A stretch of 64,000 bases of DNA from Rathayibacter sp. Leaf185 (GCF_001423885.1 NZ_LMPP01000002.1:194575-258574), one strand, 5' to 3'; positions 1 to 8,563 are shown, counted from the stretch's first letter. Made by a program: numbers and translations. The notes: generated by a model from the letters alone, not told the origin.

Positions 1-21
1 GCGTGGCCGCGTGGTGGTCAT
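1..21 (-). CDS. start of a probable sugar ABC transporter permease (partial)
   Basis: Only the first seven codons (MTTTRPR) lie in the window, so no function can be read from the protein. An ATG at 21-19 is preceded by a good ribosome binding site, AGAAGG at 33-28, with a 6-nt spacer. It follows the solute-binding lipoprotein gene on the same strand, where a permease gene is normally found. The permease identity is an inference from position only. Confidence 0.45.
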
Positions 22-69
22 GGCGATCCTTCTGATCGAACGGTCGAGGGGAGAGCACGGGGATCGGGA

Positions 70-102
70 GGGAGGGTCCGCGGAGATCGAGCGGACCCTC
101 CC
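70..102 (-). terminator. intercistronic hairpin after the solute-binding protein gene
   Basis: A perfect 12-bp stem (70-81 with 91-102) and 9-nt loop begins about 10 nt after the lipoprotein stop codon. No T tract follows. A translatable start lies 50 nt further on, so it may be a partial terminator or mRNA stabiliser that raises binding-protein expression over the permease. That role is known for such operons and is inferred here. Confidence 0.6.
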
Positions 103-111
103 CTCCGGCGG

Positions 112-1422
112 TCAGCCGTCGACGCGCGCCCTGCCCTCGTCGTAGAAGGTCTGCATCCCGTCGACGAAGTCCTGGGCCGTCGTCGTCTCGTTGACCAGCG
201 ACTGCATGCCGCTCTGCTGGAAGTCGAGCAGCCCCGGGACCGGGTAGTCCGGGAAGAACGAGATGCCGTCCGTGGCGAGGACCTGCTGGAACTGCTCGTT
301 CAGCGCCTTCGCCCGCGGTTCGGTGATCGTCGCCGGATCGCCGACGAGGGGGAGGCCGTTGTTCTCGCTGATGGCGTTCTGGACCTCGGGGCTGAGGGTC
401 GTCTCGATCCAGTCGTAGGCGAGGTCCTTGTTCCCGGACTTCGCGGGGACCGCCCAGAGGTGGCCGGACGAGCCCGGGTTCAGGGCCGCCTCGGGGAGCA
501 GGAACGTGCCCCAGTCGAACGAGGCCTGGGTGGTGATGTTCGCGAAGGCGGCGGAGTTCTCGACGATCATCGGGCTGGCTCCGGAGAGGAAGGCGGCGTT
601 CATCTGGTCGCCGGTCACCGCGGCGATCTGCGAGCCGAGGTAGCCCTTGCCGATCCAGTCGGCGAATCTCGCGGTGCCCTCCGCGAAGGGCCCCTGGTCG
701 AGGACGGGATCGCCCTGGAGGAACATGAAGTCGTCGATGAGCGTGCGGTCCGCCCCCGCCGAGACCAGGCCGTACCACGTCCAGAGCGCACCGAACCCGC
801 TGGCGCCGCTGGCGACCGGGGTGACGCCCTCGTCGCTGAACGTCTGCATGATCGACTCGAGCTCGGCCATGGTCGTGGGCGGGGTGTCGATGCCCGCCTG
901 GGCGAACATGTCCTTGTTGTAGTACCAGACGATGAACTCGCCGATGTTGGGGACGCCGTACCAGCTGCCCGAGCCGGCCTTCCCCTCCTCGTCGTAGCGG
1001 GCCAGCGCGGTCATGGCGCCGGTCACGTCCTGATCCCAGCCGTACTCGGCGGCCTGGTCGTCGAGCGGGTCGATGAGACCCTGCGCGGCCAGCTGACCCG
1101 CATCGGAGTTGCCTTTGTTGACCTCGACGACGTCGGGGACGTTGTTGCCGCTCAGCAGCAGCTTCCCGTTCTTCTGCATCGTGTCGAAGCTGGTCGAGGT
1201 GAAGTCGATCGTGACGTCGGGGTGCGCCTCCTGGAAGATGTCCACCGCCTTCTGCCAGGCGAGGTACTGGGCCGAGGTCTTGCCCTCGTACTGGAGGATC
1301 GTGAAGGTGTCGTCGTCCGATCCGCCTGAGGCGGAGCAGCCGATCAGAGCGGACGCCGAGACGAGGACGGCGACCGCTGCGGTGGCCAGACGGCGCAGCG
1401 GCACCGCGCGGGGGTGGGACAT
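112..1422 (-). CDS. sugar ABC transporter solute-binding lipoprotein (family 1)
   Basis: This 436-aa protein is the extracytoplasmic receptor of a carbohydrate ABC importer. The N-terminus is a lipoprotein signal peptide with a lipobox LIGC; the Cys near residue 29 would be lipidated. The rest has the features of family 1 solute-binding proteins: an early FTILQYEG strand, the VPDVVEVN segment, and an aromatic-rich ligand cleft (WYGVPNIGEFIVWYYN). The ATG is preceded by AGGA at a suitable distance. It lies downstream of a lacI-type gene on the same strand and upstream of a probable permease start. Substrate is unknown; an oligosaccharide is likely. Confidence 0.9.
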   Translation of the reverse strand: MSHPRAVPLRRLATAAVAVLVSASALIGCSASGGSDDDTFTILQYEGKTSAQYLAWQKAVDIFQEAHPDVTIDFTSTSFDTMQKNGKLLLSGNNVPDVVEVNKGNSDAGQLAAQGLIDPLDDQAAEYGWDQDVTGAMTALARYDEEGKAGSGSWYGVPNIGEFIVWYYNKDMFAQAGIDTPPTTMAELESIMQTFSDEGVTPVASGASGFGALWTWYGLVSAGADRTLIDDFMFLQGDPVLDQGPFAEGTARFADWIGKGYLGSQIAAVTGDQMNAAFLSGASPMIVENSAAFANITTQASFDWGTFLLPEAALNPGSSGHLWAVPAKSGNKDLAYDWIETTLSPEVQNAISENNGLPLVGDPATITEPRAKALNEQFQQVLATDGISFFPDYPVPGLLDFQQSGMQSLVNETTTAQDFVDGMQTFYDEGRARVDG

Positions 1423-1550
1423 GGGTTCCTGCTTTCACTGCGTTGTGGAGTGCGCGCACGCCGACGACCGGGGGCGTCGAGGCGCGACGGGGACCGCTCG
1501 GACGGGCGTCGGAGCGGAAGAGGGGAGGAGTGCGGGTGCGGCGGGCGGTG

Positions 1551-2612
1551 TCAGACCGCGCGGAGGCGGCGGGCGGAGCGGCTGCTGCGCGGGGGAGCCA
1601 CGGACTGCCGTTCCACGAGTCGGCACGGGATGAGCTCGGTCCCGTGCGGACCCCACTCCGCTCGAGGCGTGCGCAGCCGATCGATGACGGCCCCGGCGAT
1701 CCGCTCGCCCATCGCGCGATGGGGGAGCTGGACGGTGGTGAGCCCGGGATCGAGCGCGTCGGCGACGTAGTGCTGGTTGTCGAAGCCGACGATCGAGAGG
1801 TCCTCGGGGATGCTCAGGCCCAGGTGCGCGGCCACCTGGTAGAACCCGAACGCGAGCTGGTCGCCGAAGCAGAAGACCGCCGTCGGCGGGTCGGCCGCAT
1901 CGAGGAGCGACCACGCGACGGGACGGGCCGCTTCGGTGGTGCTGTCGGAGGCGACGCCGGTGAGGGCGTCGTCGATGTCGATACCGCCCGCTCGCAGGGC
2001 GTCCTCGTAGCCCGCGCGTCGTTCGCGGGTCGCGGGGATGTCATCGCTCACGGTGCAGAACGCGATGCGGCGGTGTCCCGCCCGCACGAGAGCGCTGACC
2101 GCGTCGCGCGCGCCGCCCCGCTCGTCCGGAACGACGGAGTCGGCGCGGACCGCGTCGTCGCTCGGACGTCCGTCGAGCACCGCGAGGGGTATCCGCGGCG
2201 GAACGACGGGCAGGTCGACCAGGCGGTGGTAGGCGGAGGCGTAGATGAGCCCGTCGACGTTGCGCTGCACCAGGCTGTCGACCGCGTCCCGCTCGAGCCG
2301 GCGATCGCCGTCGGTGTCGATCAGCAGCAGGAGGTAGCCCTCCTCCCCGGCGACGTGCTGAGCACCTCCCAGCATCTCGCCCGAGAAGGGCACGCTCGCG
2401 ACCTGATCCGAGAGGAGGCCGATGGTGTGGGTGCGACGGGTGCGGAAGCCCCGAGCCTGCAGATCAGGGAGGTAGCCGAGGCGTTCGGCGAGATCGCGCA
2501 CCCGGGCGCCGACCTCCGGCCGGACCCTCCCCTTGTCGCGCCCGTTGAGCACGAGGGAGACGGTCGAGACGGAGACTCCCGCCTGTTCCGCTACGTCTCG
2601 CAAGGTGAGCAA
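1551..2612 (-). CDS. LacI-family transcriptional regulator
   Basis: The protein has an N-terminal LacI helix-turn-helix (TLRDVAEQAGVSVSTVSLVLNG), a hinge region (YLPDLQARGFRTRRTHTIGLL), and a periplasmic-binding-like effector domain ending with SIVGFDNQHYVADALDPGLTT. I chose TTG at 2612 as the start (353 aa): GAGGAG at 2624-2619 lies 6 nt upstream, and the product would begin MLTLRDVAEQAG, the usual LacI beginning. A longer reading from TTG 2648 would start inside an operator-like palindrome. It probably represses the adjacent sugar transporter genes and itself. Confidence 0.88.
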   Translation of the reverse strand: MLTLRDVAEQAGVSVSTVSLVLNGRDKGRVRPEVGARVRDLAERLGYLPDLQARGFRTRRTHTIGLLSDQVASVPFSGEMLGGAQHVAGEEGYLLLLIDTDGDRRLERDAVDSLVQRNVDGLIYASAYHRLVDLPVVPPRIPLAVLDGRPSDDAVRADSVVPDERGGARDAVSALVRAGHRRIAFCTVSDDIPATRERRAGYEDALRAGGIDIDDALTGVASDSTTEAARPVAWSLLDAADPPTAVFCFGDQLAFGFYQVAAHLGLSIPEDLSIVGFDNQHYVADALDPGLTTVQLPHRAMGERIAGAVIDRLRTPRAEWGPHGTELIPCRLVERQSVAPPRSSRSARRLRAV

Positions 2613-2643
2613 CGCTGACTCCTCGGGCTGTCGGACGGCCTTC

Positions 2644-2657
2644 GTCAAACGCTTGAC
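2644..2657. promoter_or_regulatory. operator-like inverted repeat 1 upstream of the LacI gene
   Basis: GTCAA and TTGAC arms around ACGC form a near-palindrome with a central CG, as is usual for LacI-family operators. It lies 32 bp upstream of the proposed lacI start and in the divergent region to the MoxR gene. Autoregulation is an inference. Confidence 0.5.
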
Positions 2658-2670
2658 CGCGACGCTAGGT

Positions 2671-2687
2671 CGTCAAAATCGTTGACG
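2671..2687. promoter_or_regulatory. operator-like inverted repeat 2 upstream of the LacI gene
   Basis: CGTCAA and TTGACG arms flank a 5-bp centre. It carries the same GTCAA/TTGAC half-sites as the repeat at 2644-2657, but with one more central base. Two copies 14 bp apart make a chance match less likely. Confidence 0.45.
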
Positions 2688-2859
2688 CAACGCATCGTCT
2701 CCACTTCGTCGAACGAGCCTGCGGCGGGGTCCTCCGCCGCCCGCCTCGACGGTCACCGCCCGCCTGATGGATCGACGCTCCTGCGGGCCCGAGCGCCCCG
2801 CCCCGAGCGCTCCCGCCTCCGAGTTCCCCCGACCTCCACCGCGTGTCGGAGGTGCGGCG

Positions 2860-2865
2860 TAGCGT
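2860..2865 (+). promoter_or_regulatory. -10 box TAGCGT, leaderless start
   Basis: TAGCGT ends 7 nt before the GTG at 2873. No Shine-Dalgarno sequence precedes the GTG at normal spacing. The layout matches the other apparently leaderless genes in the window. Confidence 0.5.
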
Positions 2866-2872
2866 TGCGGAG

Positions 2873-4258
2873 GTGACGAGTCCAGCGATCAACACCCTCG
2901 GCCAGCTGCGCGCCTCCGGGCACGTGCAGAAGAGCCTCCGCACCGAGATCCGCGAGAACCTGCTCGACGCCCTGCGCGAGGGGCGCGACCCCTGGCCCGG
3001 CCTGCACGGCTTCGCCGAGACCGTGATCCCGCAGGTCGAGCGCGCGGTCATCGCCGGCCACGACATCGTCCTGCTGGGCGAGCGCGGCCAGGGCAAGACC
3101 CGCCTCCTGCGCACGCTCAACGGCCTGCTCGACGAGTGGACGCCCGTCATCGACGGCTCCGAGCTCGGCGAGCACCCCTACGAGCCCATCACCTCCATCA
3201 GCCGCCGTCGCGCGGAGGAGCTGGGCGACGAGCTGCCCGTGGCCTGGCGCAGCCGCGAGGAGCGTTACGTCGAGAAGCTGGCCACCCCCGACACGAGCGT
3301 CGCCGACCTCATCGGCGACGTCGACCCGATGAAGGTGGCCGAGGGCCGCAGCCTCGGCGACCCCGAGACGATCCACTTCGGCCTCATCCCGCGCAGCCAC
3401 CGCGGCATCGTGGCGATCAACGAGCTGCCCGACCTCGCCGAGCGCATCCAGGTCGCGATGCTCAACGTGATGGAGGAGCGCGACATCCAGATCCGCGGCT
3501 ACGTCCTCCGCCTCCCGCTCGACGTCCTCGTCGTCGCCAGCGCGAACCCCGAGGACTACACGAACCGCGGCCGGATCATCACCCCGCTCAAGGACCGCTT
3601 CGGCGCCGAGATCCGCACGCACTACCCGGCGGCGCTCGCCGACGAGATCGCGGTCATCCGCCAGGAGGCCGAGCTCGTGGCGATCGTGCCCGACGCGCTC
3701 ATCGAGATCCTCGCCCGCTTCACGAGGGCGCTGCGCGAGTCGAGCTCGGTCGATCAGCGCAGCGGAGTGAGCGCCCGCTTCGCCATCGCCGGCGCCGAGA
3801 CCATCGCCGCCGCCGCCCTGCACCGCGCCACCCGCCGCGGTGAGGACGAGGCGGTCGCCCGCCCGATCGACCTCGAGACCGCGGTCGACGTGCTCGGCGG
3901 CAAGATCGAGTTCGAGTCCGGCGAGGAGGGCCGGGAGGAGGAGATCCTCGACCACCTCCTCCGCCAGGCCACCGCCGAGACGGTGCGCGCGCACCTGCGC
4001 GGCATCGACCTCGGCCCGCTCGTCGAGGCCGTCGAGAACGGCACGATGATCACGACCGGCGAGCAGGTGACGGCGCGCGAGTTCCTCGCGGGTCTGCCGA
4101 TGCTCGGCGAGGCGACCGTCTACGACGAGATCGCCGAGCGCCTCGACGCCACGGGAGACGGCCGCATCGCCGGAGCGATCGAGCTCGCGCTCGAGGGCCT
4201 CTACCTCTCGCGCCGCCTCAGCAAGGAGACGGGCGGGGGCGAGGCCGTCTATGGCTGA
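2873..4258 (+). CDS. MoxR/magnesium-chelatase-type AAA+ ATPase
   Basis: This is a 461-aa cytoplasmic ATPase of the MoxR/ChlI type. Walker A is GERGQGKT at residues 69-76, followed by the segment RSHRGIVAINELPDLAERIQVAMLNVMEERDIQIRG split around the Walker B region, and a sensor motif ASANPEDYTNRGRII. Such ATPases act with VWA-domain partners to remodel or insert metal into target proteins. The VWA gene follows 26 nt downstream, so the two form one unit. An in-frame GTG at 2843 was rejected because the TAGCGT -10 box lies between it and 2873. The target protein is unknown. Confidence 0.85.
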   Translation: MTSPAINTLGQLRASGHVQKSLRTEIRENLLDALREGRDPWPGLHGFAETVIPQVERAVIAGHDIVLLGERGQGKTRLLRTLNGLLDEWTPVIDGSELGEHPYEPITSISRRRAEELGDELPVAWRSREERYVEKLATPDTSVADLIGDVDPMKVAEGRSLGDPETIHFGLIPRSHRGIVAINELPDLAERIQVAMLNVMEERDIQIRGYVLRLPLDVLVVASANPEDYTNRGRIITPLKDRFGAEIRTHYPAALADEIAVIRQEAELVAIVPDALIEILARFTRALRESSSVDQRSGVSARFAIAGAETIAAAALHRATRRGEDEAVARPIDLETAVDVLGGKIEFESGEEGREEEILDHLLRQATAETVRAHLRGIDLGPLVEAVENGTMITTGEQVTAREFLAGLPMLGEATVYDEIAERLDATGDGRIAGAIELALEGLYLSRRLSKETGGGEAVYG

Positions 4259-4284
4259 CATCCGCGACTCCGAGTGGGGCCGTC

Positions 4285-6324
4285 GTGGCTAGGGGCAACC
4301 GGAGGCTGCACCGCGACGCGCGGTACGCCAAGTACGCGGGCGGTCCCGATCCGCTGGCGCCGCCCGTCGACCTCGCCGAGGCGCTCGACGCGATCGGCCA
4401 GGACGTCATGGCAGGCACCTCGCCCGAGCGGGCGATGCGCGAGTTCCTCCGCCGTGGCTCCCGCGACGGTCAGGGTCTCGACGACCTCGCCGCCCGCGTC
4501 GCGGAGCGCCGCCGAGAGCTCGCGCAGAAGCACAACCTCGACGGAACGCTCCGCGAGATCCGCGAGCTGCTCGACCGCGCCGTCCTGGCCGAGCGCAAGC
4601 AGCTCGCCCGCGACACGCAGATGGACGACGCCGATCGCACGCTCGCCGAGCTGCAGCTCGACAGCCTCCCGCCCAGTCCGGCGGCCGCCGTCTCGGAGCT
4701 GTCCGAGTACCGCTGGCAGAGCCCCGAGGCGCGCGCCGACTTCGAGAAGATCCGCGAGCTGCTCGGCCGCGAGCTGCTCGACCAGCGCTTCGAGGGCATG
4801 AAGCAGGCCCTCGAGAACGCGAGCGACGCCGACCGTGCCGCCATCGATGCGATGCTGCACGATCTCAACGAGCTGCTCGAGGCGCACGCCCGCGGCGACG
4901 ACACCCCCGAGCAGTTTGACGCCTTCATGGCGCAGCACGGCGAGTACTTCCCCGAGGCTCCGGAGTCGGTCGACGAGCTCATCGACGCCCTCGCGGCCCG
5001 CGCCGCGGCGGCGCAGCGGATGCGCAATTCCCTGACGCAGGAGCAGCGCGACGAGCTCGACGCCCTCGCGCAGCAGGCCTTCGGCACCCCCGAGCTGATG
5101 CAGTCACTCGGCCGCCTCGACGAGACGCTCCGGGGTCTGCGTCCCGGCGAGGACTGGGGCGGCTCCGAGCGGATGGACGGCGAGCAGGGCCTCGGCCTGG
5201 GCGACGGCACCGGGGTGTTCCAGGAGCTGGCCGACCTCGACGCTCTCGCCGACCAGCTCGCGCAGCCGTACGAGCGCTCGAGCCTCGACGACCTCGATCT
5301 CGATCTGCTGGCCCGCCGCCTCGGTGACGACGCCGCGGTCGACGCGCAGACGCTGAAGCGGCTCGAGAAGGCGCTGCGTGACTCCGGCACCCTGCGCCGC
5401 GGCTCCGACGGTCGGCTCACCCTGACCCCCAAGGCGATGCGTCAGCTCGGCAGGGCACTGCTGCGCGACATCGCCGACACGATGTCGGGCCGCCAGGGTG
5501 CCCGCGACCTGCGCCGAGCAGGCGCTGCGGGCGATCGCTCCGGCGCCACCCGCGCGTGGGAGTTCGGCGACACCGAGGCGTGGGACGTCACCAGGACGGT
5601 CACGAACGCGCTCACCCGCACCGCCGGCGACGGTCGCCCGACCGGCTCCGGCGTCCGCATCGAGATCGGCGACGTCGAGGTGCAGGAGACGGAGGCGCGC
5701 ACGCAGGCCAGCGTCGCGCTGCTCGTCGACACCTCGTTCTCGATGGCGATGGACGGCCGCTGGGTGCCGATGAAGCGGACGGCTCTCGCCCTGCACACCC
5801 TGATCTCGAGCCGGTTCCGCGGCGACGACCTGCAGCTCATCGCCTTCGGGCGCCAGGCCGAGGTGATGGACGTCGAGCGGCTCGTCGGCCTCGACGCCGA
5901 GTGGGAGAAGGGCACCAACCTGCACCACGCCCTGCTGCTCGCGAACCGGCACTTCCGCAAGCACCCGAACGCGCAGCCGATCCTGCTGATCGTCACCGAC
6001 GGCGAGCCGACCGCGCACCTCGAACCAGACGGCGGCATCTTCTTCGACTACCCGCCCGACCCGGTGACGATCGCCGTCTCGGTCCGCGAGCTCGACGCGT
6101 CCGTCCGCCTCGGCGCCCACACCACGTTCTTCCGCCTCGGCGACGATCCGGGTCTCGCGCGCTTCATCGACTCCCTGGCCCGCCGCATCGGCGGCTCGGT
6201 GGTGAATCCCGAGTCGGACGACCTCGGCGCGGCCGTCGTCTCGTCCTACCTCGGCGCGCGCGGGGCCACCCCGGGCAGCGGCCCACTCGGCGACGAGCTC
6301 TTCGGCCGCGGCTGGAGCTTCTGA
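4285..6324 (+). CDS. VWA-domain protein, partner of the MoxR ATPase
   Basis: This 679-aa protein has a long acidic, helical N-terminal half (many Arg/Glu/Leu heptads) and a C-terminal von Willebrand A domain. The metal-binding MIDAS motif is DTSFSMAMDG, followed by a conserved Thr in KGTNLHHAL and Asp in IVTDGEPTAH. No signal peptide or membrane segment is visible. It is the expected partner of the preceding MoxR ATPase. The GTG start overlaps the end of a 13-codon frame beginning ATG 4251, so translation may be coupled or the N-terminus misread; start confidence is only moderate. Confidence 0.85.
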   Translation: MARGNRRLHRDARYAKYAGGPDPLAPPVDLAEALDAIGQDVMAGTSPERAMREFLRRGSRDGQGLDDLAARVAERRRELAQKHNLDGTLREIRELLDRAVLAERKQLARDTQMDDADRTLAELQLDSLPPSPAAAVSELSEYRWQSPEARADFEKIRELLGRELLDQRFEGMKQALENASDADRAAIDAMLHDLNELLEAHARGDDTPEQFDAFMAQHGEYFPEAPESVDELIDALAARAAAAQRMRNSLTQEQRDELDALAQQAFGTPELMQSLGRLDETLRGLRPGEDWGGSERMDGEQGLGLGDGTGVFQELADLDALADQLAQPYERSSLDDLDLDLLARRLGDDAAVDAQTLKRLEKALRDSGTLRRGSDGRLTLTPKAMRQLGRALLRDIADTMSGRQGARDLRRAGAAGDRSGATRAWEFGDTEAWDVTRTVTNALTRTAGDGRPTGSGVRIEIGDVEVQETEARTQASVALLVDTSFSMAMDGRWVPMKRTALALHTLISSRFRGDDLQLIAFGRQAEVMDVERLVGLDAEWEKGTNLHHALLLANRHFRKHPNAQPILLIVTDGEPTAHLEPDGGIFFDYPPDPVTIAVSVRELDASVRLGAHTTFFRLGDDPGLARFIDSLARRIGGSVVNPESDDLGAAVVSSYLGARGATPGSGPLGDELFGRGWSF

Positions 6325-6336
6325 CCCCTCAGCGAG

Positions 6337-6394
6337 GGAACCGGTTCTCGCCGAGGCGGCCTCTCAACGCGATGTCTCGCCGAGAACCGGTTCC
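6337..6394. repeat. intergenic palindrome, 19-bp arms
   Basis: The arms 6337-6355 and 6376-6394 are inverted copies with a single mismatch and a 20-bp centre. They sit between the convergent ends of the VWA and SCO1664-like genes. There is no T tract. It may work as a bidirectional terminator, and it resembles the array at 39268-39380 in sharing AACCGGTT next to a CGAG motif. Confidence 0.75.
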
Positions 6395-6413
6395 GTGGGC
6401 GGCGCGAGCCGCC

Positions 6414-7181
6414 TCAGAACAGCGGCCAGGGTACCGCGGGCATGCTGCCGCGGGGCGCCGGGAACCGGGCCGAGGAGCGGAGGCGGTCGCACCGCTTCGC
6501 GAACGCGGCGATCTCCTCCTCCGTCAGCAGCTCGCAGAGGGAGGCACCCAGCGGGCCGTCGATCTCGGCGCGGAGGCGGCTCAGCGCAGCGAGCTCGTCG
6601 GCCGTCAGCGGCTCGCCGATCCAGCCCCACAGCACCGTCCGCAGCTTGTGCTCCGCGTGGAACGTCAGCCCGTGATCGACTCCGAAGCGGTGACCGCCCG
6701 GCATCTCGAGCACGTGCCCGCCCTTGCGGTCGGCGTTGTTCACGACCACGTCGAAGACGGCCATCCGCCGCAGCGCCGCGGAGTCCTCGTGCACGAGCGA
6801 GATGTCGCGGTCGTTCTCGTCGCTGCCGTCGAGCACGTGCCGCCAGCCCTCGGGCACCGCGGCGGCGGGCACCAGGTCGATCGCATCCTGATCCGGGTCG
6901 ATGTCCTGCCACAGCTGCACCATGCCCCTGCCGAGCGGTCCCTCGCGCAGCCAGGTGCGGGGCACCACGTTCCAGCCCAGGGCCTCGGAGGCGAGGTACG
7001 CGGCCCGCTCCCGCCCGGCCAGCTCGCCGTCCGGGAAGTCCCAGAGCGGCTTCTCGCCGGCGACCGGCTTGTAGACGACGGAGGTGTCGCCGATCTGCGC
7101 GAGGAAGGTCGCGTTCGAGGCGGTCGTGATCCGCCCGGTGAGCTCCAGCTCGCCGTCGAGCAGCTCGGAGTCGTCGCTCAT
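6414..7181 (-). CDS. SCO1664-family protein (kinase-like fold)
   Basis: This 255-aa protein resembles the actinobacterial SCO1664 family, often labelled phosphatidylinositol kinase-related. Visible segments are SVVYKPVAGEKPLWDFPDG (possible nucleotide-binding lysine), VFDVVVNNADRKGGH and FGVDHGLTFH, which match kinase-like catalytic N, D and DxH positions. In many actinobacteria this gene travels with DUF3090 and a histidine phosphatase, as here, close to mycothiol biosynthesis genes. The ATG at 7181 is the first usable start; a longer Arg-rich extension of the frame lacks a start codon. Substrate is unknown. Confidence 0.8.
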   Translation of the reverse strand: MSDDSELLDGELELTGRITTASNATFLAQIGDTSVVYKPVAGEKPLWDFPDGELAGRERAAYLASEALGWNVVPRTWLREGPLGRGMVQLWQDIDPDQDAIDLVPAAAVPEGWRHVLDGSDENDRDISLVHEDSAALRRMAVFDVVVNNADRKGGHVLEMPGGHRFGVDHGLTFHAEHKLRTVLWGWIGEPLTADELAALSRLRAEIDGPLGASLCELLTEEEIAAFAKRCDRLRSSARFPAPRGSMPAVPWPLF

Positions 7182-7245
7182 GGTCGCGCGGTCGTGCCGG
7201 AGAGCGCGGTCGTGCTCGGGAGAGCGGACGTGCGAGCGCTCGGCT

Positions 7246-7776
7246 TCATGCGAGCGGGCAGTCGTGTCCGTCGGGGTCCATCGGGTCGCCGCAGCGCGGG
7301 CAGAGCGGGCGGCCGGCGCCGACGACCTCGAGGGTCCGCTTCGCGAAGGCGCGAGCCGTGCCGACGGGGATCCGCACCTGCAGCACCTCGGTCGGCTCCG
7401 TCTCCTCGTCATCGTCCGCGGCGTCGTCGATCGGGTACGCCTCGATGAGGATCTGCGCGGTCGCCGGGTCCCAGCCGAGGCTGATGCCGCCGACGCGGAA
7501 CTCGGGCTCGACGGGCTGATCGAGCGGGTCGTTGTCGACGAGCTCCGGAGGCGTCCCCGCGGGCACGCTGACCGGGTTGCCCTCGGCGGCCATCAGCTGG
7601 TCGAGGATCTCGTCGATCTTCTCGGCGAGCAGGGCCGACTGCTGCTTCTCGAGCCCGACGCTGACGACGCGGGGCCCGGTCTTGGCCTGGAGGTAGAAGG
7701 AGCGCGAGCCGGGGGAGCCGACGGTTCCGACGACGACGCGGTCGGGCCAGTCGAACCCGTGGACGATCGGAGGCAT
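7246..7776 (-). CDS. DUF3090 family protein
   Basis: This 176-aa soluble protein matches the DUF3090 family: an opening HGFDWPDRVVVGTVG, a middle FYLQAKTGPRVVSVGLEKQQ, and a C-terminal zinc-finger-like CPRCGDPMDPDGHDCPLA with three Cys and a His. Function is unknown. It stands between the histidine phosphatase and the SCO1664-like gene, and the trio is widely conserved in actinobacteria. A TAGACT box ends 6 nt before the ATG, so the mRNA is probably leaderless. Confidence 0.85.
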   Translation of the reverse strand: MPPIVHGFDWPDRVVVGTVGSPGSRSFYLQAKTGPRVVSVGLEKQQSALLAEKIDEILDQLMAAEGNPVSVPAGTPPELVDNDPLDQPVEPEFRVGGISLGWDPATAQILIEAYPIDDAADDDEETEPTEVLQVRIPVGTARAFAKRTLEVVGAGRPLCPRCGDPMDPDGHDCPLA

Positions 7777-7782
7777 GCCTCC

Positions 7783-7788
7783 AGTCTA
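7783..7788 (-). promoter_or_regulatory. -10 box TAGACT, leaderless start of the DUF3090 gene
   Basis: TAGACT ends 6 nt before ATG 7776. A GGAGG is present but only 1 nt from the ATG, too close for a normal ribosome binding site. Confidence 0.55.
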
Positions 7789-7870
7789 CGAGGCGTCGGC
7801 TGGCACCCGCCCGGGTGCCCGTCGGGATCCGCCCACGTCAGCGCGCGGGCCGATGGATCGAGACGTCGCG

Positions 7871-8557
7871 CTACTCGTGCCCCGCGCCTCCGCCGACGGG
7901 CGCGTCGACCGTGGGTGCCGCCGCGCGCAGCCACGACAGGTCGCCCGCCTCCGTGTTCGTCGCCACGACCTCGGGTCGCCCGTCGCCGTAGCGGATGATC
8001 GACACCGACGCCGGCCCCACCGTGATCCTCTGGAAGAGGTCGAGGTGCATGCCCAGGGCGTCGGCGAGGATCGCCTTGATCGTGTCGCCGTGGCTGACCG
8101 CCGCCCAGACCGCTCCCGGTCCGTGCTCGGCCGCGACCGCTGCGTCGTGGCGCCGGATCGCGCCGACCGCGCGGGCCTGCATCGCGGCCAGCCCCTCGCC
8201 TCCGGGGAACACGACGGCCGACGGCTGGTTCTGCACGACCGACCAGAGCGGCTCCTTCGACAGGTCGCGCAGCGCCCTGCCCTGCCACTCGCCGTAGTCG
8301 CACTCGGTGATGCCCTTCTCCATCGACGTCGCCGGCGACCCGGTCTGCCGGTCGAGGACGAAGCGCGTCGTCTGCCGGCAGCGCTCGAGCGGGCTGGACA
8401 CGACCGAGGCCAGCGGGACGGCCGCGAGCCGCTCGCCCGTCCGCGCCGCCTGCTGCCGACCGACGTCGTCGAGCCGGACTCCGGCGGTGCGTCCCGCGAG
8501 GATCCCGGCGGTGTTGGCCGTGGTGCGCCCGTGCCGGACGAGGAGGAGGGTGGGCAT
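7871..8557 (-). CDS. histidine phosphatase superfamily protein (MSMEG_4193-like)
   Basis: This 228-aa protein begins MPTLLLVRHGRTTANTAG, containing the RHG catalytic motif of phosphoglycerate-mutase-like phosphatases, with a second conserved block SSPLERCRQT and a late VSHGDTIK histidine. Its length and neighbours fit the MSMEG_4193 putative phosphomutase group. It opens the three-gene group with DUF3090 and SCO1664-like proteins. Its natural substrate is not known. A TAGGCT box 6 nt before the ATG suggests leaderless transcription. Confidence 0.85.
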   Translation of the reverse strand: MPTLLLVRHGRTTANTAGILAGRTAGVRLDDVGRQQAARTGERLAAVPLASVVSSPLERCRQTTRFVLDRQTGSPATSMEKGITECDYGEWQGRALRDLSKEPLWSVVQNQPSAVVFPGGEGLAAMQARAVGAIRRHDAAVAAEHGPGAVWAAVSHGDTIKAILADALGMHLDLFQRITVGPASVSIIRYGDGRPEVVATNTEAGDLSWLRAAAPTVDAPVGGGAGHE

Positions 8558-8563
8558 CGCCCC

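Noticed and set aside
2613-2648. TTG at 2648 as the start of lacI
   Set aside because: It lies inside an operator palindrome and has no ribosome binding site; TTG 2612 has GAGGAG at ideal spacing.
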